A stretch of 64,000 nucleotides of DNA from Topomyia yanbarensis (taxonomy: Eukaryota; Arthropoda; Insecta; Diptera; Culicidae). The stretch lies in assembly GCF_030247195.1 (NCBI RefSeq), contig NC_080671.1, positions 83,636,370 through 83,700,369 of the forward strand. The letters run 5' to 3'. Below are positions 12,190 through 24,184 of this stretch, piece after piece; the first letter of the stretch is position 1, and the number at the start of each line of letters is the position of its first letter. The position numbers and the translations under genes are program-made. The notes beneath the pieces were generated by a model. It had not been told where the DNA came from. It saw nothing but the letters and a program-made list of their open reading frames with translations, and searched no databases.

Positions 12190-12500
12190 CCAGTGTAGAT
12201 TGGAAAATCAATATTTTGCTGTGTTTTCCCCTAACGCGATATTTTCATCTCTCAGAATAAAAGGTAAACAACGTGAAAAATAACGAACCCATAACATTAA
12301 CGTTGTGTTAAGACTTTTAAAGTATTCAATTAAGTTTTTTGAGCATACTTTCAAACTACGGCATGAGGCGTGCAAACGTTGCCCCCTAATGCTGGAATGT
12401 GTCCGCATACGACACTCTCTGCCAAGCAAAATAGCGAAATTGAATATCAGGAATACAAAACGGTCTGAGAATGAATATGGTCAACTGTCAATAATTTTGC
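12190..12500 (+). repeat. Interspersed repeat, copy 1 (paired with 20150-20440)
   Basis: TCAATATTTTGC, CCCCTAACGCGA and a GCATGAGGCGTGCAAACG block appear in the same order and spacing class as in the copy at 20.15 kb. Family not recognised. Confidence 0.55.
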
Positions 12501-12509
12501 TTGCTTTCT

Positions 12510-13390
12510 AAATTTTTCAGAGAACTGCGTCCTTTCACAATATTTTACACTGTTGGTCAAATAGCATATGGCGTTCATTCATGCATTTAATTTTCCTAAC
12601 AAATGTTCATTTTGGACAAACCATTTCTCACATCATACATCCATACACGTTGAGATATTGAAACTTCATGTCACAATTTTAACATTGATAGGATGTTCGA
12701 TTACCATAGTGCCAATAACTCACCATTATTTATAAAAATTTCGCGACGGAAACCATTCGATAACGCATCAAATTTACCATCCCCGCTGAACAGCAACTGA
12801 CCGCAGCCAGCGCATTGGAAACAGCAATCTAGGCATATGTTAACATCTTAATTTTCTGCATTTTTGTAATGAAACAAATTGATTGGATCTTGGATGACCT
12901 CCGAGACGGATCTGCCGCGTATCTCCAATACGTTGGCTATCTTGACAATAACACACGACAGTCCCCCTGTTGCCGCTCATCGCAGATCTTTTTGCAGAAC
13001 TAATCAGCGCAAAAGTGGCACCGTTCGGATGTGCCACAAGGAACAACTCCCGCAGCCAAGCGTGGCGACATTTGATGCTTTGTTTATTTCTAATATTATC
13101 CGCTTTCGCCACTAAAGCTGTTCAGATGCGGGCCCTGTGTCCGATAAATCCATACAGATACACGTACAATTTCTCGGAGGCCGGGATTTCAATTTTGCTC
13201 GCCAAGTATGGACATTTACAGCCTGGGAAGAGTTGCAACGCCAAGTGCTAATTGCCCGACAGGATCGGCCAAAGTGCAAAGTTCTGTGAAAGTGGGCTGC
13301 ATAAAAAAAGTTAGAAAGCAGGCGCATTCGTTGACAGAAGATTGTACCACAGACATCACACGGTTTGGCACGCAATCGGGATGTGTTTTT
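12510..13390. other. AT-rich DNA then GC-richer island without assignable gene
   Basis: From about 12780 to 13380 the sequence is GC-richer and low in repeats. Frames of 65-95 codons exist on both strands at once, which argues against any one being real. A CDVCGTIFC string on the minus strand (13112-13399) looks superficially like a zinc ribbon but lacks the second pair of ligands. Confidence 0.4.
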
Positions 13391-13500
13391 TTGTTTCAAT
13401 TATAGAGGTTTTAAACTTTTGTCGGGGGTAAAAGTTTTCTGACCCTATATCCGGGCTTGGAATTCGAACCCAGGTGAACTGCGTACAAGGCAATCTAACC
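13390..13500 (-). repeat. tRNA-derived SINE-like copy 1
   Basis: ATTATAGAGGTTTTAA is followed by GGAATTCGAACCCAGG, a minus-strand B-box-like GGTTCGAATTCC, and GCGTACAAGGCAATC, the same order as the copy at 42.75 kb. The A-box end is damaged. On the minus strand this would be a Pol III type promoter remnant. Confidence 0.55.
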
Positions 13501-13509
13501 TAATTTTTT

Positions 13510-15080
13510 GTTTGTAGGTAGCCCAGCGATCAATGCTATGCAGTTGAAGTGCCAACCAAGGTGCTTAGAGTTCTAAGGTGATTCGTCTTTGGCAGTAACT
13601 AGGTGAGGAGTGAGGTAAGCGTGTATCAGACTGCGGGGAAGAATAATGACAGCGAAGAACTTTGTTTACCCACTGAAATCCAAGCAAACATATGAAGAGA
13701 ACTAGTAAACAATGTTGTTAGCTGTCGTTTCTAAAACCAACATGGCTGATCAGCGTTTTTGAGGATCGTATCACCTGAGAATAAAAACTCCTTGGTGCCA
13801 ACTACGCACAGGAAACAGTTGAGTAGATGGCAGTAGCGATTTTCAGTATAAATCCATTTGAAAATTTCCACTTGTCTTTAGATAAATTTCGGTCTTCCCT
13901 AAACGTCTGTTATCTGTGGTAGTTGCTTCATCACTCCCAAACCGCTTTGTATTCATCGTTAATTTGTTCTGATTTTTTTTATTTCTCTTGGAGGAGAGCA
14001 TCCAACAGCAACGGACGGACGGAACGCCGGTTTGCAGTTCTTCGGGCAATTATCGTATTGGTGTGAATGATAATGAGATGTAGTTTGCTGCCTTTGAAGT
14101 TGACTTTCGCTCTTCACTACGCAGATGAGCTATTGCGTTGGCAGACGATTTCTGATGCCGGCTCACCTTGTCTATACGTAAGAAGCATCGCGCAAAGACG
14201 GAGAAACGCGACGGAGTATAAAATCCTAATTTTCATAAATTCACAACTAGTGGTTGCGTTGGGTGGTATTTTAGTTATATTGTGCGACAGCAATAATGAA
14301 ACCGCAATTGACTATCAACTAATCGTTACCATTTATTTATATATAAACTATCATCTAGTTTCCCCTCTCGAAAACTGTAGGTAAAAAGTGACTAGACAAA
14401 AATTAACCCATTTGTCCATTTCTTGATTCCCAAAGCTTGAATCAGAAAGCACCACGTGAAAGAGTATCTTTATTTCGCATTCGCAAATCTCTGGATTCAG
14501 ATGATGGTCATTAGAGTGGGACATGGTTATATGAAAAAAAAAACAATCAAACAATTTCGCTCCGAGCAACTTTTTGGGTTCCATTTGGGTCCTATAGTAA
14601 CTGAAAATTCTAAGCTCGATCGGTGGAAACTATGTTTTTGCGCCCATGGTTTAAAGTTTACATGGGATTTTGCATGACTTTTCAAAATTGACTTTTCAAA
14701 ATAATTCATCCAAGAGTCGCCCAATGCTTCCTAAAAATAAATCGATGTGAAATTTTAATAGGAAATTTATCCAGGAAACAAAGTCTCGATGACCGCAAAA
14801 CAATTTTCCGATTGAGGAAAAAGTTATTAAGCAAAAATCGACTGATGCACTGAAGATTGATGAAAATTTCATTTGTCAATCATTTTTTTTTTCATTTACG
14901 AATCTATCGCGCCTTGTGCAGGAAGGAAAACCTTCCATAGCTTTGGTTCAAAAACCCTATCTCCTTACAGGAAACGTCTACGTTTGAATTCTACTTAACC
15001 TCGTCTTCGTAGCTTTCAACCAATAAAAGCATGGCGAATCCACGTGAAATACCTCGTGCGTGTATACTTGCTATACTAAT
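13510..15080. other. No gene recognised
   Basis: Mixed-composition DNA with chance frames. 14530-14760 resembles AT-rich MITE sequence (a GACATGGTTATATGAAAAA start) but no end pair was found. Confidence 0.5.
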
Positions 15081-15087
15081 AACGTCC

Positions 15088-15161
15088 TATACTGCCGTTC
15101 TACGCATAATTGTCCCATGAATATAGGGAATTCCATAGAATATGCTTATAACGGCAGTATA
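15088..15161. mobile_element. 74-bp palindromic MITE
   Basis: TATACTGCCGTT at 15088-15099 and its exact complement AACGGCAGTATA at 15150-15161. The outer TA on each side could be the target duplication. Too short for anything but TIRs. Confidence 0.6.
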
Positions 15162-15439
15162 TCCGGTCTCAAAACTCGCGATATTTATGTTGTCGTGGTT
15201 AATGAAACTGTTGATAACAGAAATGGGAACAGTTGATTACAGAGAAGTCCATTGTTCGTAATTTTGCCGCATAATGAATCATCGCCTTGTGATGATTTCA
15301 AAAGGGTTGCATCACACTAGAACAGACATGGGCTTTTACTCATAATAATAACTGGAACATGTACACATTTTTCACCACCTCTCAAGTTATTTGTACACTC
15401 ACTAAAAAAATTACCTAGATTATTTCGAAAGTCCGATTA

Positions 15440-15765
15440 ATAATTGCACACCTAGAAAAAATCGTGTAAATGTACGTCTCCTGACCATGACATATACGAG
15501 CATCAAAAATAACTTAGTTTTAAGTTTGATTTTAATTTTACATGTCGTTGAATTTTGCGTAATTTTACGCCACATATGGCGTTTGTTTGAAATGTCGAAA
15601 GGTGTAATTTTATGGCACTGCGGATGGAAAGTACATCTTCCATGTAAAATTAAACAGAACACGGTTATATTTCGTCATTTCGTCAATTACGGTTCGTTAG
15701 ATTGTGGCAAGTTTGGAATTACGTCAATGATAAAATTCAGATTTTTTTGGTGTATGATTACACGA
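15440..15765 (+). mobile_element. MITE family copy 2 (ACACC-ended)
   Basis: Direct counterpart of the inverted copy at 11438-11760, about 4 kb apart. The ends read ACACCTAGAAAAAATCG on the left and TTTTTTTGGTGT on the right. The 80- and 95-codon frames here lie within the repeat and lack any domain. Confidence 0.7.
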
Positions 15766-15769
15766 TTAC

Positions 15770-16140
15770 TGTAAAATTCCTCAATTACTCTAGATTACTT
15801 GGAATCAAAGTGAATTCCTGTTGGAATTACTTCAGATTATTCGATTATTTTAAGTGGAATCTGCTCATCGCTATTTTATTAGATAATCCATTTAACCATT
15901 CTAGTTCTGCTGGATCATTTTTACTTTAAAAGCCACAATGTATGTGAACTGACAAAAAATCAAAACGACAATTCGGATAAATAAGAAACTGTTGTTTGCT
16001 TGTTTATTTATCATTTCTTATACACAATCTTCAACAACTAACAATTGAACGATTTTCTTGTGTTGATTGCAAGGGAAATTCAAATGACTTATGCTCACAA
16101 AGAGAAAAATACATCAGTCTATTTGGATATCGAGGGACTG
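15770..16140. other. AT-rich spacer
   Basis: Repeated GATTA / AATTAC words, similar in style to 21.08-21.23 kb, suggest decayed repeat sequence. Nothing else is recognised. Confidence 0.4.
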
Positions 16141-16149
16141 CATCAGCAT

Positions 16150-16300
16150 GTAGGCCCGTAGTGTGCGGTTGGCCCGCGTCAAGGGCGCTAACCTTAGAGG
16201 GGCACTGAAATCTTGATCTGTGTTAAGAAATAAGTGAAGATAAATCATAAATTATTGCTCGAAATGAAAAGACCGAGGAATAATTTATGATTTATTTCCT
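16150..16300. repeat. Repeat copy with 22-bp hairpin
   Basis: Shares GCACTGAAA, AAATTATT(G/A)CTCGAAA and an upstream GGxCGCTA block with 17690-17840. Inside it, 16240-16261 and 16274-16295 form a hairpin of 22 bp with one mismatch and a 12-nt loop. Confidence 0.5.
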
Positions 16301-16309
16301 TAATGCTGT

Positions 16310-17270
16310 AGAAAAGATCGTGAAGAAAGTTAGATCTTTTATCATCGTGAAGATTTAACTCCATCCCGTACCGTGAAAATTGAAGTCTCCTCTGTGCCGC
16401 TAGAAGTTACCCAAAATCATAACGTTCTCGGCAACTATCCTAGACCCAACCAATCCTGCACTAAAATGCAACTCTGATTGAAATGTTTGGGATTTTTGTT
16501 GTTCCTGATGTACAGAACAGTAGACAGAAAATTTGCTTAGACAACACAATCGCAGACGCGATACGAGTTTGGAGGGGCATACAATTTCATCCCATCCTGT
16601 CATTCAAAATCTCACTCACTGGAGAAAGGGGTCCTTGAAAAAGCCAACCTTATTCACCCCATGCAAGATCAGATCGATTCAGTAACCCCACCGTCGATCT
16701 CAACTATATGAACAGACATGTGGACATGGTAGTCCTTCAGATAAAACTTGTCGTTTGTAATGTCAGTTGCTTGCTTTAGATAGGAGATCACTATTCTGAG
16801 TTTATGTGGTAAAACATTCTGTAGCGGCTGAATTTTTTTTTCGAAAGTTTTAGAGTACTTATCTTTGATCCGAAGGAAGATCAGACATGGCACGACCTAG
16901 TTTAATACGAGTGATTTTTTTTAACGAGAATCGGACTCTCTTCGATGGTGAATCTTGTTCGACATCCATTTATCCCACTGTCTTTTTCAGGAGAATTCAT
17001 TTGTACGCGGGCCTAGAACCCAGCGAAAAGTGAAAACTTGAAGAATAGGAATGGTAGGACAGAAATTACGGGAGATACTAGAAATTTAAAAACGAGTCAG
17101 GAGATAATAAAGCAAAAGTGTGATCGCCTATCGTTTCTCGATGTATGGCTGGATGCTAATTCATGTTAGTTCCAATCTAATCATATTCACCGTACTCAAC
17201 AATTGACTAACCAGTTCACAGCTCCTAAAAATTGTCTTCTCAGTATACTGGTCTTGATATACAGTCTCCT
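16310..17270. other. No gene recognised
   Basis: Only short frames. A CCACCGTCGAT...TATATGAACAG stretch near 16690 resembles the units at 17290 and 17530, suggesting diverged duplication. Confidence 0.4.
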
Positions 17271-17279
17271 GAATAAATG

Positions 17280-17640
17280 CCCCGCCCGTTGCCATCAAAC
17301 ACCCACCGTCAACTGATTCCATACATGAACAGTTCAAGATTTGTGCGATAATTTACATAAAATGAACGATAGTCAAACACGAACAATTTGCGATCGAATC
17401 TTTTAGATATCGAGTTGTTACAGGTTTCCAGCCATTGGAAATAAATGAAACGGTTGGTGAAGGAACAAATATGCAAATAAATTTTTCGAATTGCTGTATG
17501 ATAGAGGCGAGTCTCCCGAAAAAATTCGTCCGTTGCCTTTAAACATCTAACGATAACTGATTTCACGAAGTCGCCTAAAAACGCCTCATCAATCGCATTC
17601 AAGCACTTGACTACGAATGATATTGCAAATAAAACCTGCA
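17280..17640 (-). repeat. Diverged tandem duplication of about 245 bp
   Basis: CGCCCGTTGCCATCAAACACCC at 17282 and CGTCCGTTGCCTTTAAACATC at 17527 are followed by similar CAACTGATT(C/T)CA segments. The 110-codon minus-strand frame spans both units and so contains two faintly similar halves. No known domain. Confidence 0.4.
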
Positions 17641-17689
17641 AAGTTCTCTTGGTGCTCTATATTGATGTCTACCCGGTTAGATTGCCACA

Positions 17690-17840
17690 ACGTTGAACAA
17701 TTTCCCACCAAGGACGCTAGTCTTGGGAGAGCACTGAAAATTTTATTTGCTTCATTTACTAAGTGTAGATAAGTCACTAAATAAGTCCGGATATGTGTGC
17801 AATTTCCAAGTGCACACTAAATTATTACTCGAAAGACGAA
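17690..17840. repeat. Second copy of the 16.15-kb repeat
   Basis: Carries AGCACTGAAAATTTTATTTG and AAATTATTACTCGAAA in the same order as 16150-16300, but the hairpin is not kept. Confidence 0.4.
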
Positions 17841-17879
17841 CTGAAAGGGGCGCAAAACTGAGACTCTGCCAAGGGCGCA

Positions 17880-18510
17880 AGATAACCACGCTGCTGCTCT
17901 GTCAGCATGGTCTTTCACCGATATTAAACAACTTGCTATCTTTCGAATGACGATTCACAAACATCACAATTTGGCAAGTGGGTCTTCTTCAGGATTCATA
18001 TCATAGCCCCCTTTTGTACAATTTGTTTGTAAATGATGACGATTAATGTTTTGAAATTTTTTGCATCCCTTTTTTCGTACATTAACAAGAATATGGTAAT
18101 GTGTCCAAGCTCGACGGCATATTCATTCAAAATTGTACTGCTCTACCGTTTATATCTTAGAATTAGCCGCAATTTAGTATATCCTTGGAATCGTTGACAC
18201 TCTGCTCATAGACTTTTAGTTCATCGTTACAGATAGTTTAATTATAGAGGATCTCTGTTCGATGAAGAGTCGATAGCACTCCTCGTATTTTCTGGGGAAA
18301 ACACAGAGTGTTTTATTTGAAAAACCATCCCAGATTACCTTAGTTTGGGTCCCTTCTAACTACTCCATTCCAGGCTGAGAAGGCGCAAACTCTAGCTGCA
18401 CCTTAGCTAGAGAGAGCGCATTAGAACGGGGTTTGGAGCTAGTCACGACGGGATATCACGACATTGAATGTGTTGTCTGGCCATGAGATGAGTATTGTCG
18501 TGCCAGATCC
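17880..18510 (+). pseudogene. I-clade retrotransposon, RT to RNase H deletion derivative
   Basis: Three blocks match the element at 53.5-55.2 kb in order. QHGLSPILNNLL (about 17903-17940) followed by GLLQDSYHSPLLYN (about 17968-18025) corresponds to the RT segment before its catalytic motif. A nucleotide match at 18180-18370 corresponds to the RNase H middle. GYHDIECVVW at 18447-18480 corresponds to the C-terminal GYHDIDHVVW block. Most of the polymerase thumb and the first RNase H part are deleted, and stops are frequent. It shares the orientation of the other two I-clade copies. Confidence 0.7.
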
Positions 18511-18514
18511 TAAC

Positions 18515-20145
18515 TAAACGATTTCTTTTGGGTATTGGGTATGCTGGAGATAAATATCCAAAATTTAGTATTACTTTTTTTCTAACATTGTTTGATCTCT
18601 ACTACGAGTTTCTTAGAAAATCTAATGTTGTACTATCGAAAATCAAATGCTAATAACGGTGTGAGTTTGCGTTCATTCTCTCCCTGCCATCGATGACCGC
18701 TATCTCTTCTCTGTCTCTAATATGAACTCTACCACTCCCTTTGTTAATGTCGCTCTTGTGAATGACTCCACTATTTCTTAGTTGATTTTACCATAAGAGA
18801 TTGAGCGATGAAAACGTGACCTCTAAGAATCACTATTTTTCATTTCTCACTTCATACATTGATTTATCGTAAATACTTTGTTTGCAACACTTTTAGAACT
18901 TTGCATTGCGAAGATTTTTGCTGCAGTAACAAAGTTATTATCTCGTCTATTTGAAAAGTTATGAACGATTTTTGTTGAACAATACACCAATTTCAAAAAT
19001 TAATTATTTATTTTACAGAAATAACTCTCTCGCAATTTTTTCACAAAAAACTACAAAAGTTTCAATCATTTAAATGAAACAAAAAGATTGAAAATCCATT
19101 TGCAATGTTGGAAGATATATAGGTTTGAAAAAAACCATTTTTGTTTTGAAAATCGCCTGTAACTATGCAAACAAAAGAGATAGAAACTTTATTGCTTCGG
19201 CAAAAATGTGTATTTACGAAAGTTCTAAAAACCTATAGAACAAAGTATTAGCGAGAAATTAACACATAAAAAGATATTAATAGAAAACCAATTTTTAAAG
19301 AGCCACCCTACCTTAAATATTGCAAAAATCATAGCACATGAACCATTAGAGATAGACACATAGTTTCTTCAGAAAAGTTGCTTTAATTTGATTGATTTAT
19401 AACTTTGTAGAACATTATGTAGCTTAATTTTACATATCTAAGAAGTTGATACTTTGAACACTAATTGGACCTAATTCAACTAATATAAAAAATCAGTAAG
19501 AAAGTTCTAAGAAAGTTTGCCGAAGATACTATATATCTAAAACCAACGGTTTAGGCGCAAACAGTTTTGTCTTCCTAAATACAGCTTTGGGACCATAGTG
19601 CGTTGTGAATATATTTCAAAAGAAAATAAAATGTTTTCAAAGTCTTCAAAAATGTTCCGAATTGCCTCCCTTATTGTAAATGAAGTTCAGTTAATATCGT
19701 AAGGCCTAAGGAAATTCAATTAAAAACTTTTGTATATTATCAATATTCCTAGTTTTGGAATGGCCATTGATTTAATATAAAAAATAATCTCAGGTTTTAA
19801 AAAAGAATTGAAGCTGTAGCACCTTAGATTTAAAAACATTAAATTGTAGAACAATAAAATGTTGGCACCGTCAAGCTAACATAGACGTGTCAGTTAAAAT
19901 AAACAATCTAAATATAAAAATGAATCACTACGAAAGAACCCAAATAAATACTTCATTTGCTTCAGAAGGCAACAGTTAATGTGCTGCCGTTTGTGTTCAT
20001 TGTTGCCTTGTTCCCAAATCATTGTCAAGAGTTGTACTTATCTTGAAAAAATATATGATACCTTGAAAATCTAATCTCATACATATCTGCAACGATGTAA
20101 TATACTGCATTTTGAAATAAAGCAGGATTCATGATGAATGCAAGA
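18515..20145. other. AT-rich DNA, nothing recognised
   Basis: 1.6 kb with no frame above 60 codons. Phrases such as GCTTCGGCAAAAATG at 19200 recall common insect MITE interiors, but no ends were found. Confidence 0.5.
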
Positions 20146-20149
20146 GTAA

Positions 20150-20440
20150 CTAGAAGATTCAATATTTTGCAATGTCGTCCCCTAACGCGACATTTAGACT
20201 TCTGTATTTTGTGGTTTCAAAACACCACGGAATTTTTGCGGATTTCTTCGACGACGAGTTATTAAAAGCAGCATCAGGCATGCAAATGTTTTCCTCCTAA
20301 ATTGGAATAAGTCTAGCAAGAATCGAAATTCACGGATTATTTTCTTCTTAAAATTTAAGTGGAATAGGTCAATAGATAAAAAAGGCCGAAAAGTCTTCTG
20401 TAAAAATGAGAATAAATGGTTTGTCAAATGCATGTAACAT
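20150..20440 (+). repeat. Interspersed repeat, copy 2 (paired with 12190-12500)
   Basis: Shares TCAATATTTTGC, CCCCTAACGCGACATTT and GCATCAGGCATGCAAATG with copy 1 in the same orientation, diverged by substitutions and small indels. Confidence 0.55.
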
Positions 20441-20444
20441 TTTG

Positions 20445-21420
20445 TGGAGGGGAAGTTAGCTAAACTGAAACTTAACGAATTTAAACTGAATAAAAAATAT
20501 CAAAGATATTATTTCGTAACCAGGAGTGAAAAAATATCTAATAGAGGGTAAAACGTAAGCCATTTTTGGGATGACGATTGTGTGACAAATGCCAAAATCT
20601 AAAAAGATTCTAAATCGAAAAACACAACGGGGAATGCATGTCAGACTGATCCAGTAACATTCAATACAAAATCTATTTTTGAAAGTAGGCAAATCCTGTT
20701 TCTTATTCACATTATTATATGACCCAGTTTATCATTAATCCCTTTTTGTCGATAATATTTAAAAAAAACTAAAATGTTTAAACACCCGTTTTGGTATTCG
20801 CCGATAAAGGATATCGCTAACGGGCGTAGTTTACTATACAGAACACAAGAGTACCTTGTAGCCGGCAATGAGGATAGTTATACCTCGTTAGTTATTACTC
20901 CAGTTTGTGGCCCAATCATTTTGATATATTCTGAAATACAGGTTTTGACTGAAATTTAAGTATACGAGAGTGTTATTAAACCACTAGTAAAATATCTTGT
21001 GAAATTCATATGTGGAATAACTGAAAAAATGTTTAAAAAATGAGAGCTAATAGGTGAAAATCGAAATAAAATTGGTCTTGCAGTTTCGAATTATTTTACG
21101 GTTACTTTATGATTAATTGATTACATTGTACCTTTGGTGGATTAGGTGAATTATTTTAGGAATAAAGACAATTACCCTGATTATTATTGATTACCAATGT
21201 AATCAATGGATTACCGAATTATTTAGAAAAATCAAAGAACTCTTTGATTAAATCTCACTATGTTGGCTTGTTGGAAACCCCTTGGTATTTGCCATATATA
21301 CACCAACAGGCATTTCAAAGCCCCAATGATGTCTTAATGCTAAACTTATGGCTAACAGTCAAAGCGTTAAAAACATTGATAAAAATAATAACAATACAGA
21401 GAAAAAACGACAATGAAGGA
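20445..21420. other. AT-rich spacer, nothing recognised
   Basis: Short frames only. 21080-21230 is rich in GATTA / AATTA words like 15.8 kb. Confidence 0.5.
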
Positions 21421-21421
21421 A

Positions 21422-22584
21422 TCAGCCGAAATTAGCGGGTCCGTAGAAGGTTCTGTAAAATCGTAGGTGTAGCGTTGGGCGAGACAAATTAAGGTCGAAA
21501 GCTGAGGCGACTCGGTTGATGATCCTTTGTAGGCCAGTAATGGCCCCGTGCATGCTATAATTAGTGCGTCGAAATGGCAATCGGAGCATGAGGTTGTTAC
21601 GCGTTGTTCGAAGTGCGACATGTTTGCTAATTTGCTCCAAGATGGCTGGGCAATCCAGATGACCGCGCAAAGTATCAGCAACGAACAAAGCCCTTGCTGT
21701 ATTCCTTCGAACAGGCAGGGGTTCCAAACTAATCAGCTGGCACCGGCTTTCGTAACTTGGCAGACGGACGGGATCTCTGCACCGCGACTTACGAAGCGCA
21801 AAACGTAAAAAGCGTCGTTGCACGGACTCGATTCTCTCAACACCGTTGTTATAGTTTGGGCTCCAAACTTCGCAGCAATACAGAGCAGTACAGCGCTTTG
21901 AGACAATAAATGTCAGTAAAAATTTTCGCTATCCTGAAGATGCATCCCAGCATTTGAGATGCTTTACTAACTGTATAGGAGACGTGTTGTTTAAACGTAA
22001 GTTGCGAGGTAGTATCACCCCTAGATCCATCACCTAACTAACGCGTTCAATTTCAGTATCAGTAGTTAAAACAAACCGGATCTTTTTTTTTCGTGAGAAC
22101 GATATCACCGAGCACTTCTTTGGATTTACAACATACGGTTCGTGTTACAGCAGTCATCAAAGGTTTTAAACTGTCGTTGAAGTAATCTACAATATTCAGT
22201 AGAGCGGATGATAAGAAACATCTTGAGATCGTTTGCGAAGGACACGTATGGAATCTTCACAACTGGATGGACGTCGTTGAAGTAAAGCAGAAACATCAGC
22301 GGTCCCAAGTGACTTCCCTGGGGTACTCCTGACGTATAAGTAAATGTGGGTGCTTGACAATCTCCTATGACAACCATTATTTCTCGACCTGAAAGGTAGG
22401 ATCGAAACAACTGCAACAGACTACCGTTAATTCCAAATCTCGCCATTTTAGAGATTGTTATGTCATGGTTCAAATTGTCAAAAGCGATAGATAGGTCACG
22501 GTTTCTTTGTCGAACAACTTTATTCAAAAAAATTCGGCATCTGTAAAACTTCGGGATATGAAAGAATGGACTTTTCCCTTTCAT
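21422..22584 (-). pseudogene. Jockey/CR1-like non-LTR retrotransposon, RT core to C-terminus
   Basis: The minus strand encodes a continuous but frameshifted RT segment. SIAFDNLNHDITISKMARFG and FRSYLSGRE lead to the hallmark SGVPQGSHLGPLMF. The catalytic box reads FAND, where the family has FADD/YADD, so the first catalytic aspartate is an asparagine. An NPKKCSVISFSRKK block, VMDLGVIL, and a C-terminal tail at 21422-21823 (RRFLRFALR, RLPSYESRCQL, HVALRTTR, LHLRF) follow. Frames change near 22125 and 21825. The 5' half (endonuclease and first RT motifs) is absent, consistent with 5' truncation. The PPYExRC-type tail is shared with the fragments at 55.9 and 57.3 kb. Domain identity is firm; the clade is inferred. 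Confidence 0.8.
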
Positions 22585-22589
22585 TTGAA

Positions 22590-23840
22590 AGTAAAATTAA
22601 AATATTCTGTCGGGGAGTCTAGAACAACTTTTTATTTTAAAGTTTTTTTATTGTAAACTTAAGTTTTTTATTGAAATTAATTCAAATTTTTGCCACTAAT
22701 TGGTACTATAGACATTCAAAAAATACTAAAAGTGAGAATCTGACGAACAATCCCATTGTCTACAACTTCGTAGAATGCTATAAATCGATATAAAAACACC
22801 CGAGAAAGTTATTACAATTTTACCAGTTTTAGGTGTGCGCGGGGCCTATGGATTAACAAGGGCTTACAAAAAAATATTGAGTTCAAATAATTAGTAAAAT
22901 CAGATAAATTTCAATGTATATAAAGGCCCATTCTGAGCAGAAAAAATATATTTTTAGATTTCTCCGGGTTTTGGGCGAAAATGACACTTACTTGAATGAA
23001 CTAAAGTAGACAGTTCGAGTCATTGTAATAAACGACGGATTTTATTGCAATTTTGGGTTGAGAATCCTGTTTGTCTTTATCAACGTTAAAAGAAAGATGA
23101 TTGAAAAAGAAAAAAAAAGCTCTTCGAGTTTTGGATCCATGTTTGTTATCTTTTGGGGTAGATTCATCAGAATTTATAGATGCAGATTTTTGCATGTCCT
23201 CAAATTTTATTTCCAAATCGATCACACTTCACATAATCTTAGAAAAAAGAATAAAACCATGTTCCATAATTTCCTTTAAGAAGAAATTCCGGAGTCGTTA
23301 CTCGTTGTATATGGATCACAACAGAAAACGAACAAGAAAATATCAGGCTGTACCATACATTCAAGTAATTCAAGTCTGTTTATTGAAGATTTCCCTCATA
23401 ATATGGGATAAGAGCAAAGACAACATATCAAGAAGACAGAGTTGCCAGTTCAGTTCAGAATCTGGAGACATTAACCGCAACACGTCTTTCGGGTAAAGGT
23501 GATACTTTCTATATCTACTTTTATATTGAGATCGCTATCTTCGTACAACAGACAAAACCTTTATTTCTCATTTACTATTGCAATTTCTGTTCAATGTACA
23601 GCGATTTCCAAAAGTTAACAAACTTGAACATAAATCTCATCGAATTATTTTTCTATCCTTCATCAAACTGTCAATCAGGATTCTCCTTCGAAAGCAAATC
23701 AAATGACTGAATATCTAATCGTGTTTGATCAAATATAAAGTTAAAATTTAGGCCAAATATATCCCACAACGAGCAAAAAGGTTGATTCAAGATTACACCA
23801 TGCATACTCCAGAACGAGTGAAGGAAAAAAAGAAGAAACA
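22590..23840. other. No gene recognised
   Basis: AT-rich. A 131-codon frame at 23101-23496 begins in a lysine-rich poly-A run and has no domain. Confidence 0.5.
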
Positions 23841-23844
23841 AATA

Positions 23845-23945
23845 CAGTGGAGACCCGATATTATCAGCACCCGATTTTATCAGCCCCCGTTCTATCCACC
23901 CCCGATTTTATCAGCTTTTTGACCCGATTTTATCAGCTTCATGTG
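23845..23945. mobile_element. Single end of a pogo-like element with tandem GATTTTATCAGC units
   Basis: TACAGTGGAGACCCGATATT opens a run of about five CCCGATTTTATCAGC-like units. A CAGT start next to TA followed by CGATTxTATC resembles pogo/Tigger-type TIRs. I did not find the complementary end nearby, so this is probably a solo end or the partner is destroyed. Confidence 0.45.
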
Positions 23946-24184
23946 AAAATTGATAGTTGGTAGTTTAATGGGCTCTAGTAGACGAAATAAGTTGAATTCG
24001 AGTAAATCCTTTCTTAGGCATACATTTCTTATCTTCGAAATCCGAAAAATGCAAAAATAAAAATATTTTTTTTTAAATTTTGCGCTGTCAGACCCCCTTA
24101 AGGGGAACTTAAAGTAAATCGATTTCATGGGGTCCCCCCTTTGAAAATTGAGTTTCGGCTTATATGGAAATTTCATATGTGAGC

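Noticed and set aside
13112..13399. Zinc-finger-like CDVCGTIFC frame
   Set aside because: Only one CxxC-type pair, no spaced histidines or second cysteine pair, and frames on the other strand are equally open.
22126..22584. Functional reverse transcriptase
   Set aside because: The catalytic box is FAND instead of FADD, and upstream RT motifs and endonuclease are missing.
23101..23496. 131-codon ORF with lysine-rich start
   Set aside because: It starts in an A-run, overlaps other frames, and no domain or composition supports coding.
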